Shown here one piece after another: positions 32,101 to 40,461 of a stretch of 64,000 bases of DNA. This DNA is from Streptomyces sp. ISL-98 (GTDB taxonomy: Bacteria > Actinomycetota > Actinomycetes > Streptomycetales > Streptomycetaceae). A program made the position numbers and the translations under genes. The notes beneath the pieces are model-generated. The model was not told the origin of the DNA and did no database searches. It was given only the letters and a program-made list of their open reading frames with translations. Numbering within the stretch: the stretch's first letter is position 1; the number at the start of each line of letters is the position of its first letter. Location: positions 445,209 to 509,208 of the forward strand of contig NZ_JAGGPB010000001.1 of NCBI RefSeq assembly GCF_018614055.1, read 5' to 3'.

Positions 32101-34134
32101 TCAGGCAGGAAGCTGCAGGGTGACGGCCTGCTGGAGCGCGTCGGGTGCGGTCCACGCCGAACGCTGTCCCGCATAGGCCGTGCCGAACACCGCCGTGCCG
32201 AGGAACAGTTGCTTACGTGTCCCCTCCGGCGCGCTCACCGGAGCCACGACCCCCGGCGCCTTCACGGTGACCGTCCTGCCGATGCGGTACGCCGTGACCC
32301 TGCCGTCGGCGAGCGCCTTGTCCCAGGCGGCGCGGCGGGCGAGCTCGGTGCCGGTGTCGCGGTGGCGCGGGTTGACGACCGGCGTGTTGTCGGCGAACAG
32401 CGCGCGGTAGTCGCCGAGGACCTGGTCGAGCACGGGGTAGAGGATCCGCTCCTCGGCCAGGTTGGACTGGTGGACGTAGTGCGGGCGCGGGTCGTTGGCC
32501 ATGACATGGCCCAGCGCCGTGCGTGCCTCCTGCGGCACGATGTAGTCGGCGTAACCGGTGTCCGTGTCGAGCGGTTCTTCCAGGCAGGTCGAGCCGGGGT
32601 TGGTCTCGCAGACGCCGCTGCCCCCGTCGGCCTCTCTGCTGTAGATCCAGTTGTACTCGTCGGCCATCTCGGCGGCGGTGCCGACGTTGTAGTAGACGTT
32701 CATGGGGTGGCGCGGCACGGTGCGGGCGCTGCCGACGGCCCGCTGGACCGGCTCGCGCGAGTTGTCGCTCGCGACCCACTTCACTCCGTTGTCGGCCAGC
32801 GCGGGCCCGAGGTTGGGATTGTCGACGGGCTGCTGCGGCAGGGTCTTGAGACCCGAGTGCTCACCGGTGACCAGCTCGGTCCTGTCGACGGAGAGGCCCT
32901 TGCCGGCCGCCCAGTTGTGGTTGTCGCGGATCTGCGCGGAGATGTCGGCGCGGCTCATCCACAGGGTGGCGCCCGCCGCGTCCTTCGCGCACTGCCACGG
33001 CACGGTCGAGGTGTCCTGGACGCATCCGAGGAAGGGGTGCGTGTAGGTGTGGTTCACCCAGCGGTACGCCGCCTTGTCGGCGAGCAGTTGCGTGGTGAGC
33101 GGGTCGCTGCCGCCGTTCTCAGCCTTCCACTCCTCGCCGGCGCCCGCGTTGTAGACCATGTCGAGGGTGAAGTCGCTGCTGCGCTGCCACTGGGCGGCGA
33201 ACTGCGCGTCGGCCGCGGTCATCCGGACCGGCACGGTCCCCGCGCCCTCGCCGTCGCCGCAGTCGAAGTCGCCGGGGGTGCAGTTGAGTTCGGTGTCCCA
33301 GCGGCTGTCGGGCGCGAAGACGTCGTCGATGTGCACGGAGAAGTAGTTGCGGCTCTGTCCGAGGTGGACGCCCTGGGTGAGCCATTCGACGATGCCGCGG
33401 GCCAGCAGCCGGAACTGCCGCTGGTGCCGGTTGTAGGCGAAGGTGACGACCAGCTCGCGGCGCCCGTCGTGGGCGTACTCGCCGACGAGGCTGGCCCGCC
33501 CGCCGCCGTCTCCGGCGACCGGCATGTCGAGGTAGCTGGTGAAGCCATCGCGGGGCCGGCCCGCGTACCCGTAGCTCTCGCCGACGGACGGCGAGTTGTC
33601 CTCGAACTCGACGGCCCCGTCGAGATAGCCGAAGGGCCCCGCTTTCCCGGCCGGTGTCACGGCCGCGTCCACGCCGTCGAGCGTGCCCGCGTACCCGCCG
33701 TCACTCGTGTAGTCGAGCCCGACACCGGGATGGGCCCAGCTGTACGCGTCGACCTGGCGGACGCCGAAGGTCTGCTCGTACAGGGCGAGCGCGGCCATCT
33801 CGGCGGACCCGGCGCCGAACGGGTCGGCGCTCGGCAGGACGACTCCCTGGTACTTCGCGCGCGGCCGCCCGTCAACGGTGTCGTGGAGGAACGCCGCGTC
33901 GATGACCGGTCGCCCCGGCTTGTCGAGTTCGACCACGGTGTACGGGACACCGCTGCCCTTCAGCTCCGACTCCACCGCGTCGACCGCCCCGCCGCCGTCG
34001 TCCACGACGAGCACCTTCAGGTCGATGCGCGGCACGGCCGCCGCCCCGGCCACGGTCGGCGGTGCGGTCACCGCCAGCAGTCCCGCGGCCAGCAGCAGGG
34101 CTCCGCTTCTGCCCATACGCGTCTTGTACGCCAC
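32101..34134 (-). CDS. Agd3-like (CE18) secreted polysaccharide deacetylase
   Basis: A 677-aa exported enzyme. The signal peptide after MGRSGALLLAAGLLAVTAPP ends near GAAAV. An N-terminal alpha/beta domain (about 35-130, LKVLVVDDGGGAVDAVES) is followed by a beta-rich region (about 150-250), as in the Agd3 carbohydrate-binding part. The NodB-like metal site comes next: HIDDVF (about 267-272) and the HTYTH (HxxxH) motif at about 361-365, with PHYVHQSNLAEE further on. The fold would remove acetyl groups from GalNAc/GlcNAc in a secreted polymer. GTG 34134 is chosen for the AGGGGGAGGG site just upstream. First gene of the operon; the 305-bp divergent spacer to pepA holds its promoter. Confidence 0.82.
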   Translation of the reverse strand: MAYKTRMGRSGALLLAAGLLAVTAPPTVAGAAAVPRIDLKVLVVDDGGGAVDAVESELKGSGVPYTVVELDKPGRPVIDAAFLHDTVDGRPRAKYQGVVLPSADPFGAGSAEMAALALYEQTFGVRQVDAYSWAHPGVGLDYTSDGGYAGTLDGVDAAVTPAGKAGPFGYLDGAVEFEDNSPSVGESYGYAGRPRDGFTSYLDMPVAGDGGGRASLVGEYAHDGRRELVVTFAYNRHQRQFRLLARGIVEWLTQGVHLGQSRNYFSVHIDDVFAPDSRWDTELNCTPGDFDCGDGEGAGTVPVRMTAADAQFAAQWQRSSDFTLDMVYNAGAGEEWKAENGGSDPLTTQLLADKAAYRWVNHTYTHPFLGCVQDTSTVPWQCAKDAAGATLWMSRADISAQIRDNHNWAAGKGLSVDRTELVTGEHSGLKTLPQQPVDNPNLGPALADNGVKWVASDNSREPVQRAVGSARTVPRHPMNVYYNVGTAAEMADEYNWIYSREADGGSGVCETNPGSTCLEEPLDTDTGYADYIVPQEARTALGHVMANDPRPHYVHQSNLAEERILYPVLDQVLGDYRALFADNTPVVNPRHRDTGTELARRAAWDKALADGRVTAYRIGRTVTVKAPGVVAPVSAPEGTRKQLFLGTAVFGTAYAGQRSAWTAPDALQQAVTLQLPA

Positions 34135-34188
34135 CGCGCACCCTCCCCCTCGGTAGACCTTCCTGCGGAGGACGCGCGGAAGATCTGT

Positions 34189-34231
34189 GGAAATCATGCA
34201 AAGCAATGTCATGGCCACTTGCGTGATTTCC
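34189..34231. promoter_or_regulatory. Long inverted repeat upstream of the polysaccharide operon
   Basis: GGAAATCATGCAA (34189-34201) and TTGCGTGATTTCC (34219-34231) match as 13-bp arms with one mismatch around a 17-bp spacer. It lies 55-97 bp upstream of the deacetylase start, in an AT-rich patch. A regulator binding as a spaced dimer, or a cruciform, is plausible. Confidence 0.5.
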
Positions 34232-34287
34232 CCGAGTGTGACGCAGGCCTCATTCGGCACGCCGTAAACCTGAAAAGGACACCTCTG

Positions 34288-34335
34288 ATGAGTGAACGGG
34301 TCGCTGCTGTGAGCGAAGGAGGCAACCGCGCGTAG
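34288..34335 (+). CDS. Possible 15-aa leader peptide upstream of pepA
   Basis: ATG 34288 has AAAAGGA 7 nt upstream, and the frame MSERVAAVSEGGNRA ends at TAG 34335, 103 bp before pepA. No codon run suggests amino-acid attenuation. It may be translated, but nothing beyond the ribosome site supports it. Confidence 0.25.
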   Translation: MSERVAAVSEGGNRA

Positions 34336-34438
34336 GCTCACTGATGGTGCGGCCGGGCCACCAGGTACCGGCGGCGCCGGGCACGGCCGACCCCACCCCA
34401 TCGGCCGAAGAACTCAACGGAAGCGAGATTTCACCACC

Positions 34439-36010
34439 GTGACTGCTCTCACTCTCAGCACTTCCGGCGCGGCGACGCTGCGCGCCGACGCCATCGTCGT
34501 CGGTGTGGCGAAGGGCGCTGGATCCAAGGCTGCATCCAAGTCCGGGGACTTGGTCGTCGCGCCCGGCGCCGAGGCCGTGGACAAGGCGTTCGACGGAAAG
34601 CTCGCGTCCGTCCTGGAGACCCTCGGCGCTTCGGGTGCCGAGGGCGAGGTGACCAAGCTGCCCGCCCCTTCGGGCCTCAAGGCGCCGGTCGTGGTGGCGG
34701 TCGGGCTGGGCTCGGTTCCGGAGAAGGACGAGATGTACAGCGCCGAGGCGCTGCGCCGCGCGGCCGGTGCCGCCGCCCGCGCGCTGAGCGGCTCCAAGAA
34801 GGCCGGTTTCGCGCTGCCCGTCGAGGCGGTCGAGGACGCGGAGGCCATCGCCGAGGGCGCCCTGCTCGGTGCGTACGCCTTCACGGAGTACCAGGGCACG
34901 AAGGCCGACAAGACCGAGAAGCCGGGCAAGGCCGCGGGCAACGGCGCCAAGCAGCCCCTCGCCGAAGTCGCCCTGCTCGGCACCAAGCCGCGCGACAAGG
35001 CCTTCAAGGCCGCCACGGAGCGCGCCCTCGCGCTGACCGAGGAGATCAAGCGCGCCCGCGACCTGATCAACATGCCGCCGAACGACCTCTACCCCGAGTC
35101 CTTCGCCGCCGTGGCCACGGCCGCCGGCAAGGAGCACGGCATCAAGGTGCAGGTGTTCGACGAGAAGGCGCTCGTCAAGGGCGGCTTCGGCGGCATCCTC
35201 GGCGTCGGCCAGGGCTCGGCCCACGGCCCGCGCCTGGTGAAGCTCGCCTACACGCACCCCAAGGCGGAGAAGACCCTGGCCTTCGTCGGCAAGGGCATCA
35301 CCTACGACTCGGGCGGCATCTCGCTGAAGCCGGCCGGCCACAACGAGACGATGAAGTGCGACATGAGCGGCGCCGCCGCCGTGTTCGCCGCCGTCGTCAC
35401 GGCCGCCCGCCTCGGCCTGAAGGTCAACATCACCGGCTGGCTGGCGCTCGCCGAGAACATGCCGTCGGGCAACGCCGTCCGCCCCGGCGACGTACTGCGC
35501 ATGTACAGCGGCAAGACCGTCGAGGTCCTCAACACCGACGCCGAGGGCCGTCTCGTACTCGGTGACGCCCTGACCCGCGCCTCCGAGGAGAACCCGGACG
35601 CGATCGTCGACGTGGCGACGCTGACCGGCGCGATGGTCCTCGCGCTCGGCAACCGCACCTTCGGGATCATGGGCAACGACGAGTCGTTCCGTACCGCGAT
35701 CCACGAGATCGCGGAAGAGGTCGGCGAGCAGTCCTGGCCGATGCCGATGCCCGCCGAGCTGCGCAAGGGCATGGAGTCGTCCACCGCCGACATCGCCAAC
35801 ATGGGTGAGCGGATGGGCGGCGGCCTGGTCGCCGGTCTGTTCCTCCAGGAGTTCGTCGGCGAGGACATCGCGTGGGCGCACCTGGACATCGCGGGCCCCG
35901 CCTACAACGACGGCAGCCCGTTCGGCTACACCCCCAAGGGCGGCACGGGCTCCGCGGTGCGCACCCTGGTGCGTCTCGCCGAGCACACCGCCGCGGGCGA
36001 CCTCGGCTGA
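34439..36010 (+). CDS. pepA: Leucyl aminopeptidase (M17 family)
   Basis: A 523-aa cytosolic hexameric metallopeptidase that removes N-terminal residues from peptides. The M17 active-site motif NTDAEGRLVLGDAL is intact. Metal and catalytic residues are also visible in VGKGITYDSGGISLKP and MKCDMSGAAAV. The N-terminal non-catalytic domain spans about 1-180, slightly longer than in E. coli PepA. GTG 34439 gives the usual start (VTALTLSTSGAATL). Monocistronic, followed by its own terminator. Confidence 0.95.
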   Translation: MTALTLSTSGAATLRADAIVVGVAKGAGSKAASKSGDLVVAPGAEAVDKAFDGKLASVLETLGASGAEGEVTKLPAPSGLKAPVVVAVGLGSVPEKDEMYSAEALRRAAGAAARALSGSKKAGFALPVEAVEDAEAIAEGALLGAYAFTEYQGTKADKTEKPGKAAGNGAKQPLAEVALLGTKPRDKAFKAATERALALTEEIKRARDLINMPPNDLYPESFAAVATAAGKEHGIKVQVFDEKALVKGGFGGILGVGQGSAHGPRLVKLAYTHPKAEKTLAFVGKGITYDSGGISLKPAGHNETMKCDMSGAAAVFAAVVTAARLGLKVNITGWLALAENMPSGNAVRPGDVLRMYSGKTVEVLNTDAEGRLVLGDALTRASEENPDAIVDVATLTGAMVLALGNRTFGIMGNDESFRTAIHEIAEEVGEQSWPMPMPAELRKGMESSTADIANMGERMGGGLVAGLFLQEFVGEDIAWAHLDIAGPAYNDGSPFGYTPKGGTGSAVRTLVRLAEHTAAGDLG

Positions 36011-36029
36011 CCCGCCCCGGAGTCGTCGG

Positions 36030-36059
36030 TACGGCCCCGGGCAGTCGTCCGGGGCCGTA
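36030..36059 (+). terminator. pepA terminator
   Basis: Perfect 11-bp stem TACGGCCCCGG/CCGGGGCCGTA with an 8-nt loop, 20 nt after the pepA stop. It separates pepA from the dehydrogenase genes. Confidence 0.85.
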
Positions 36060-36287
36060 TGTATGCCTACGCCCGGTTTTCTGGTCTTCGACGAAATCCG
36101 TACGTCCGTACGCCCGGGTAACGTCTCAGACCCCGGCCCCGCGTCCCGCCGTCCGTCAACAAGTGCGAAGATGGGTTCTCGGCAGGACAGGGCCCCCACC
36201 ACAGGGCCGAATACACAAGCGGCCGAACACCAGCCGCCGCCCGGTCATCGAAGACCGCGCCCGGCGCACATGCATGGAGGACGTGAC

Positions 36288-37676
36288 GTGGCGAACGACG
36301 CCAGCACCGTTTTCGACCTAGTGATCCTCGGCGGTGGTAGCGGCGGTTACGCCGCGGCACTGCGCGGAGCGCAGCTGGGCCTGGACGTCGCCCTGATCGA
36401 GAAGAACAAGCTCGGCGGCACCTGCCTGCACAACGGCTGCATTCCGACGAAGGCGCTGCTGCACGCGGGCGAGGTCGCCGACCAGGCGCGCGAGGCCACG
36501 CAGTTCGGCGTCAAGGCCACCTTCGACGGCATCGACATGGCCGGCGTCCACAAGTACAAGGACGACGTGATCTCCGGCCTGTACAAGGGCCTCCAGGGCC
36601 TGGTCGCCTCGCGCAAGGTGACGTACATCGAGGGCGAGGGCCGGCTCTCTTCCCCGACTTCCGTCGACGTCAACGGCCAGCGTGTCCAGGGCCGCCACGT
36701 CCTGCTGGCGACCGGCTCCGTGCCGAAGTCGCTGCCGGGCCTGGAGATCGACGGCAACCGCATCATCTCCTCGGACCACGCGCTGGTCCTGGACCGTGTG
36801 CCGAAGTCCGCGGTCGTCCTCGGCGGCGGCGTCATCGGCGTCGAGTTCGCTTCCGCGTGGAAGTCCTTCGGCACCGACGTCACGATCGTCGAGGGCCTGA
36901 AGCACCTCGTACCGGTCGAGGACGAGAACAGCTCCAAGCTCCTGGAGCGCGCGTTCCGCAAGCGCGGCATCAACTTCTCGCTCGGCGCCTTCTTCGAGAA
37001 GGCCGAGTACACCGCCGACGGCGTCAAGGTCACCCTGGCCAACGGCAAGGAGTTCGAGGCCGAGGTACTGCTCGTCGCGATCGGCCGCGGCCCCGTGTCG
37101 CAGGGTCTCGGTTACGAGGAGCAGGGCGTCGCGATGGACCGCGGCTACGTCCTCGTCGACGAGTACATGCGGACGAACGTGCCGACGATCTCCGCCGTCG
37201 GTGACCTCGTCCCGACGCTCCAGCTCGCGCACGTCGGATTCGCCGAGGGCATCCTGGTGGCGGAGCGTCTGGCCGGTCTCAAGACCGTTCCGGTCGACTA
37301 CGACGGTGTGCCGCGCGTGACGTACTGCCACCCCGAGGTCGCTTCCGTCGGCATCACCGAGGCGAAGGCCAAGGAGGTGTACGGCGCGGACAAGGTCGTC
37401 GCTCTCAAGTACAACCTCGCGGGCAACGGCAAGAGCAAGATCCTGAAGACCGGTGGCGAGATCAAGCTCGTCCAGGTCAAGGACGGTGCCGTGGTCGGCG
37501 TCCACATGGTCGGTGACCGTATGGGCGAGCAGGTCGGCGAGGCTCAGCTGATCTACAACTGGGAGGCGCTGCCGGCCGAGGTCGCGCAGCTCATCCACGC
37601 ACACCCGACGCAGAGCGAGGCGCTCGGCGAGGCCCACCTGGCCCTGGCCGGCAAGCCGCTCCACTCCCACGACTAG
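36288..37676 (+). CDS. lpd: Dihydrolipoyl dehydrogenase (E3)
   Basis: A 462-aa FAD disulfide oxidoreductase that reoxidises the lipoyl groups of 2-oxoacid dehydrogenase complexes with NAD. The FAD site is LVILGGGSGGYAAALRG. The redox disulfide is GGTCLHNGCIPTKALL. The NAD site is VVLGGGVIGVEFASAW, and the C-terminal His-Glu pair is in HAHPTQSEALGEA. GTG 36288, with GGAGG 7 nt upstream, is preferred over the much longer upstream frame. It lies 53 bp before the E2 gene and forms an operon with it. Confidence 0.95.
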   Translation: MANDASTVFDLVILGGGSGGYAAALRGAQLGLDVALIEKNKLGGTCLHNGCIPTKALLHAGEVADQAREATQFGVKATFDGIDMAGVHKYKDDVISGLYKGLQGLVASRKVTYIEGEGRLSSPTSVDVNGQRVQGRHVLLATGSVPKSLPGLEIDGNRIISSDHALVLDRVPKSAVVLGGGVIGVEFASAWKSFGTDVTIVEGLKHLVPVEDENSSKLLERAFRKRGINFSLGAFFEKAEYTADGVKVTLANGKEFEAEVLLVAIGRGPVSQGLGYEEQGVAMDRGYVLVDEYMRTNVPTISAVGDLVPTLQLAHVGFAEGILVAERLAGLKTVPVDYDGVPRVTYCHPEVASVGITEAKAKEVYGADKVVALKYNLAGNGKSKILKTGGEIKLVQVKDGAVVGVHMVGDRMGEQVGEAQLIYNWEALPAEVAQLIHAHPTQSEALGEAHLALAGKPLHSHD

Positions 37677-37729
37677 TTCAGTCCGGGCGCGACGACCACT
37701 TCCGCAATTCGTAAGGAGCAACAGAAACC

Positions 37730-39502
37730 ATGCCGGTTTCCGTAACCCTTCCGGCGCTCGGCGAGAGCGTCACCGAGGGCACTGTCACCCGTTGGCTGAA
37801 GGCCGAGGGCGAGCGCGTCGAGGCTGACGAGCCGCTGCTCGAGGTGTCGACCGACAAGGTCGACACCGAGATCCCGGCCCCCGCCGCGGGCATCCTCTCG
37901 TCCATCAAGGTCGCCGAGGACGAGACCGTCGAGGTCGGCGCCGAGCTGGCCATCATCGACGATGGCACGGGCGCGCCCGCTGCCGCTCCCGCCCCGGCTG
38001 CTGCCGAGGCCCCCGCCGAGGCTCCGGCCCCGGCTGCCCAGCCTCAGCCCGAGGCCGCCCCGGCGCCCGCCGCCGAGGCCCCGGCCCCGGCTGCCGCCCC
38101 GGCCGGTGGCGCCGCCGGTACTGACGTCGTGCTGCCCGCACTGGGCGAGTCGGTCACCGAGGGCACCGTCACCCGCTGGCTGAAGCAGGTCGGCGAGGAG
38201 GTCGCGGAGGACGAGCCGCTGCTCGAGGTCTCGACCGACAAGGTCGACACCGAGATCCCCTCCCCGGCCGCGGGCACGCTGCTGGAGATCCTGGTCGGCG
38301 AGGACGAGACCGCCGAGGTCGGCGCGAAGCTCGCCGTCATCGGCGCCGCGGGCGCAGCCCCGGCCGCCGCCCCGGCTCCGGCCGCTGCTGCTCCGGCTGC
38401 CGCTCCGGCTCCGGCCGCTGCTCCGGCGCCCGCCCCGGCTCCGGCTCCTGCCGCCGCCGCTGTTGAGGCTCCGGCTCCGGTCCAGGCCCCGCCCGCCGCT
38501 CCGGCTCCGGCTCCCGCTGCCGCCCCTGCGGCTCCGGCTCCCGCCCCCGTCACCCCTGCGGGCGAGGCGGACGGCGCGTACGTGACCCCCCTGGTCCGTA
38601 AGCTCGCTGCGGAGAACGGCGTGGACCTGTCCACGGTCAAGGGCACCGGCGTCGGTGGCCGCATCCGCAAGCAGGACGTCGTAGCCGCCGCGGAGGCCGC
38701 CAAGGCCGCCGCTGCCGCTCCGGCTCCCGTCGCCGCCGCCCCCGCGGCCGCCTCGAAGGCTCCGTCCCTCGAGGTGTCCCCGCTGCGCGGCCAGACGGTC
38801 AAGATGACCCGCATGCGCAAGGTCATCGGCGACAACATGATGAAGGCCCTGCACACGCAGGCCCAGCTGACCTCGGTCGTCGAGGTCGACATCACCAAGC
38901 TGATGAAGCTGCGCAACCAGGCGAAGGACGCGTTCGCCGCCCGCGAGGGCGTCAAGCTGTCCCCGATGCCGTTCTTCGTCAAGGCCGCGGCCCAGGCACT
39001 GAAGGCCTACCCGGTCGTCAACGCCCGGATCAACGAGGACGAGGGCACCATCACCTACTTCGACACCGAGAACATCGGTATCGCGGTGGACTCCGAGAAG
39101 GGTCTGATGACTCCGGTCATCAAGGGTGCGGGCGACCTCAACCTGGCCGGTATCTCGAAGAAGACGGCGGAGCTGGCCGGCAAGGTCCGCGGCAACAAGA
39201 TCACCCCGGACGAGCTGTCCGGTGCGACCTTCACCATCAGCAACACCGGCTCGCGCGGTGCGCTGTTCGACACGGTCATCGTGCCGCCGAACCAGGTCGC
39301 CATCCTGGGCATCGGTGCCACGGTCAAGCGCCCGGCGGTCATCGAGACCGCCGAGGGCACCGTCATCGGCATCCGTGACATGACGTACCTGGCTCTCTCC
39401 TACGACCACCGTCTGGTGGACGGCGCCGACGCGGCCCGTTACCTGACGGCCGTCAAGGCGATCCTGGAAGCGGGCGAGTTCGAGGTCGAGCTCGGCCTGT
39501 AA
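37730..39502 (+). CDS. sucB: 2-oxoacid dehydrogenase E2 (dihydrolipoamide acyltransferase, SucB type)
   Basis: A 590-aa E2 core. Two lipoyl domains (about 1-78 and 130-205) each carry the lipoylated lysine in [12 protein letters not shown]. They are joined by long Ala/Pro linkers. A peripheral-subunit-binding domain (about 285-320, [20 protein letters not shown]) and the catalytic acyltransferase domain (about 350-590) follow. The active-site [13 protein letters not shown] is near the C-terminus. Actinobacterial E2 of this kind serves pyruvate and also 2-oxoglutarate dehydrogenase with the OdhA-type E1o, so the sucB label does not settle substrate. The E3 gene lies directly upstream and lipoyl-making lipB/lipA 12 kb downstream. 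Confidence 0.93.
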   Translation: MPVSVTLPALGESVTEGTVTRWLKAEGERVEADEPLLEVSTDKVDTEIPAPAAGILSSIKVAEDETVEVGAELAIIDDGTGAPAAAPAPAAAEAPAEAPAPAAQPQPEAAPAPAAEAPAPAAAPAGGAAGTDVVLPALGESVTEGTVTRWLKQVGEEVAEDEPLLEVSTDKVDTEIPSPAAGTLLEILVGEDETAEVGAKLAVIGAAGAAPAAAPAPAAAAPAAAPAPAAAPAPAPAPAPAAAAVEAPAPVQAPPAAPAPAPAAAPAAPAPAPVTPAGEADGAYVTPLVRKLAAENGVDLSTVKGTGVGGRIRKQDVVAAAEAAKAAAAAPAPVAAAPAAASKAPSLEVSPLRGQTVKMTRMRKVIGDNMMKALHTQAQLTSVVEVDITKLMKLRNQAKDAFAAREGVKLSPMPFFVKAAAQALKAYPVVNARINEDEGTITYFDTENIGIAVDSEKGLMTPVIKGAGDLNLAGISKKTAELAGKVRGNKITPDELSGATFTISNTGSRGALFDTVIVPPNQVAILGIGATVKRPAVIETAEGTVIGIRDMTYLALSYDHRLVDGADAARYLTAVKAILEAGEFEVELGL

Positions 39503-39522
39503 CACTCGTCTCACCAGCGAGC

Positions 39523-39556
39523 GCGCCCCCGTCCGGAGACCTCTGGACGGGGGCGC
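39523..39556 (+). terminator. sucB terminator
   Basis: 12-bp perfect stem GCGCCCCCGTCC/GGACGGGGGCGC with a 10-nt loop, 20 nt after the sucB stop. Confidence 0.85.
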
Positions 39557-39563
39557 CGCCGTA

Positions 39564-39578
39564 TTGTCTAGGAGACTC
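39564..39578. promoter_or_regulatory. Possible GntR autoregulatory operator
   Basis: TTGTCT-AGG-AGACTC is a near-palindrome (TTGTCT pairs AGACAA) 24-38 bp upstream of the GntR start. TTGTCTAGACAA-type sites are common targets of FCD-domain GntR regulators. The half-sites are not exact. Confidence 0.35.
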
Positions 39579-39601
39579 AACACGGCTTGAAGGAGCGCTT
39601 C

Positions 39602-40225
39602 ATGACCCCGCCCGTCGTCCACTCGCTGCGCGAGCAGATCCGCGAGCACATCGTGGAGGGGATCGTCAGCGGGCGCTGGAAGCCGGGCGAGCGGATCGTG
39701 GAGCGCCGGATCGCGACCGAGCTGGAGGTCAGCCAGACGCCCGTACGCGAGGCGCTGCGCGAGCTCGAGTCCCTGCGCCTCATCGAGTCGGCGCCCAACA
39801 AGGGCGTACGGGTGCGGAATCTGACGGCGGCGGACCTGGAGGAGAGCTACCCGGTACGGGCGGGCCTGGAGCAGATCGCGGCGGAGCTGGCGGCGTCCGC
39901 CCTGGCGGACGACTGCTCGGCGCTGGAGCCCCACGTAGCGGCCCTCTACGAGGCGGACCGCGCGGCGGACGGCACGGCGCAGGTCCGCCACACGGTCGGG
40001 TTCCACCGCGAGCTGGTCCGGGCGGCGAACAACAGCGTGCTGCTGCACACCTGGGAGGGCCTGGGCATCGAGGTCTTCACGGCGCTCTCCATCCGGTGGC
40101 TGGGCACGGTCCAGAAGTCGTACGCGGAGGAGCACGAGGCACTGGTGCAGGCCTTCCGCCGCCGCGACCCGAACATCGGCAACCTGGTCAAGGCCCACGT
40201 CCTGGGCTGCGCACCGCGCGCGTAA
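39602..40225 (+). CDS. GntR-family (FadR/FCD subgroup) transcriptional regulator
   Basis: A 207-aa regulator. Winged helix (about 1-70): SLREQIREHIVEGIVSGRWKPGERI and ELEVSQTPVREALRELESLRLI. A helical FCD ligand domain (about 80-205) with RHTVGFHRELVRAANNSVLL carries its metal/acid-binding His residues. ATG 39602 is chosen for GAAGGAG at 6-nt spacing. It lies between the E2 gene and aceE, and a palindrome covers the aceE -35 region 120 bp downstream. It may control pyruvate dehydrogenase much as PdhR does in E. coli. This is inference from position. Confidence 0.88.
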   Translation: MTPPVVHSLREQIREHIVEGIVSGRWKPGERIVERRIATELEVSQTPVREALRELESLRLIESAPNKGVRVRNLTAADLEESYPVRAGLEQIAAELAASALADDCSALEPHVAALYEADRAADGTAQVRHTVGFHRELVRAANNSVLLHTWEGLGIEVFTALSIRWLGTVQKSYAEEHEALVQAFRRRDPNIGNLVKAHVLGCAPRA

Positions 40226-40343
40226 CGACGCGGCACCACCCATCCGCGCCCGAATTGCCGCATAAGCCCCCGGCACCCCGTGCCCCATTTCGCGGCACGG
40301 AATGCCAATTTCGGCCTGCGGACAAGTTTTTCGCCGCCAGGCT

Positions 40344-40373
40344 TTGATCGATCATCGATCAGCCGCTTACAGT
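40344..40373 (+). promoter_or_regulatory. aceE promoter with overlapping palindromic operator
   Basis: TTGATC (40344-40349) and TACAGT (40368-40373) form a -35/-10 pair with an 18-bp spacer. The perfect palindrome TGATCGA-TCA-TCGATCA (40345-40361) covers the -35 box and half the spacer. A bound dimer would block RNA polymerase. TGATC..GATCA half-sites suit FadR-type GntR proteins, one of which is encoded 120 bp upstream. Confidence 0.65.
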
Positions 40374-40461
40374 CGACGGCGGGTCCACCAACCCACGCCC
40401 TGTCCTGCCAGGCACGGCACCCCTTTTCTCCACCCCCCCTCCTGTCCGGAAGGCGGCCATC

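Larger units (their letters stand above)
34135..34438. other. Divergent promoter region polysaccharide operon / pepA
   Basis: A 304-bp spacer that must drive both the exopolysaccharide operon (leftward) and pepA (rightward). It contains a long imperfect inverted repeat (34189-34231) in unusually AT-rich sequence, and a possible 15-aa leader frame (34288-34335). No clear -35/-10 pair stands out. Confidence 0.5.

Noticed and set aside
27628..34134. Standard Pseudomonas-type pel operon
   Set aside because: PelB, PelC, PelD and PelE are missing, and PelA activities are split over separate proteins including a spherulin-4 hydrolase. The set fits the fungal galactosaminogalactan genes better.
31180..34335. 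1051-codon plus-strand frame over the glycosyltransferase and deacetylase genes
   Set aside because: Antisense shadow. Composition is low-complexity and the minus-strand genes have clear motifs and ribosome sites.
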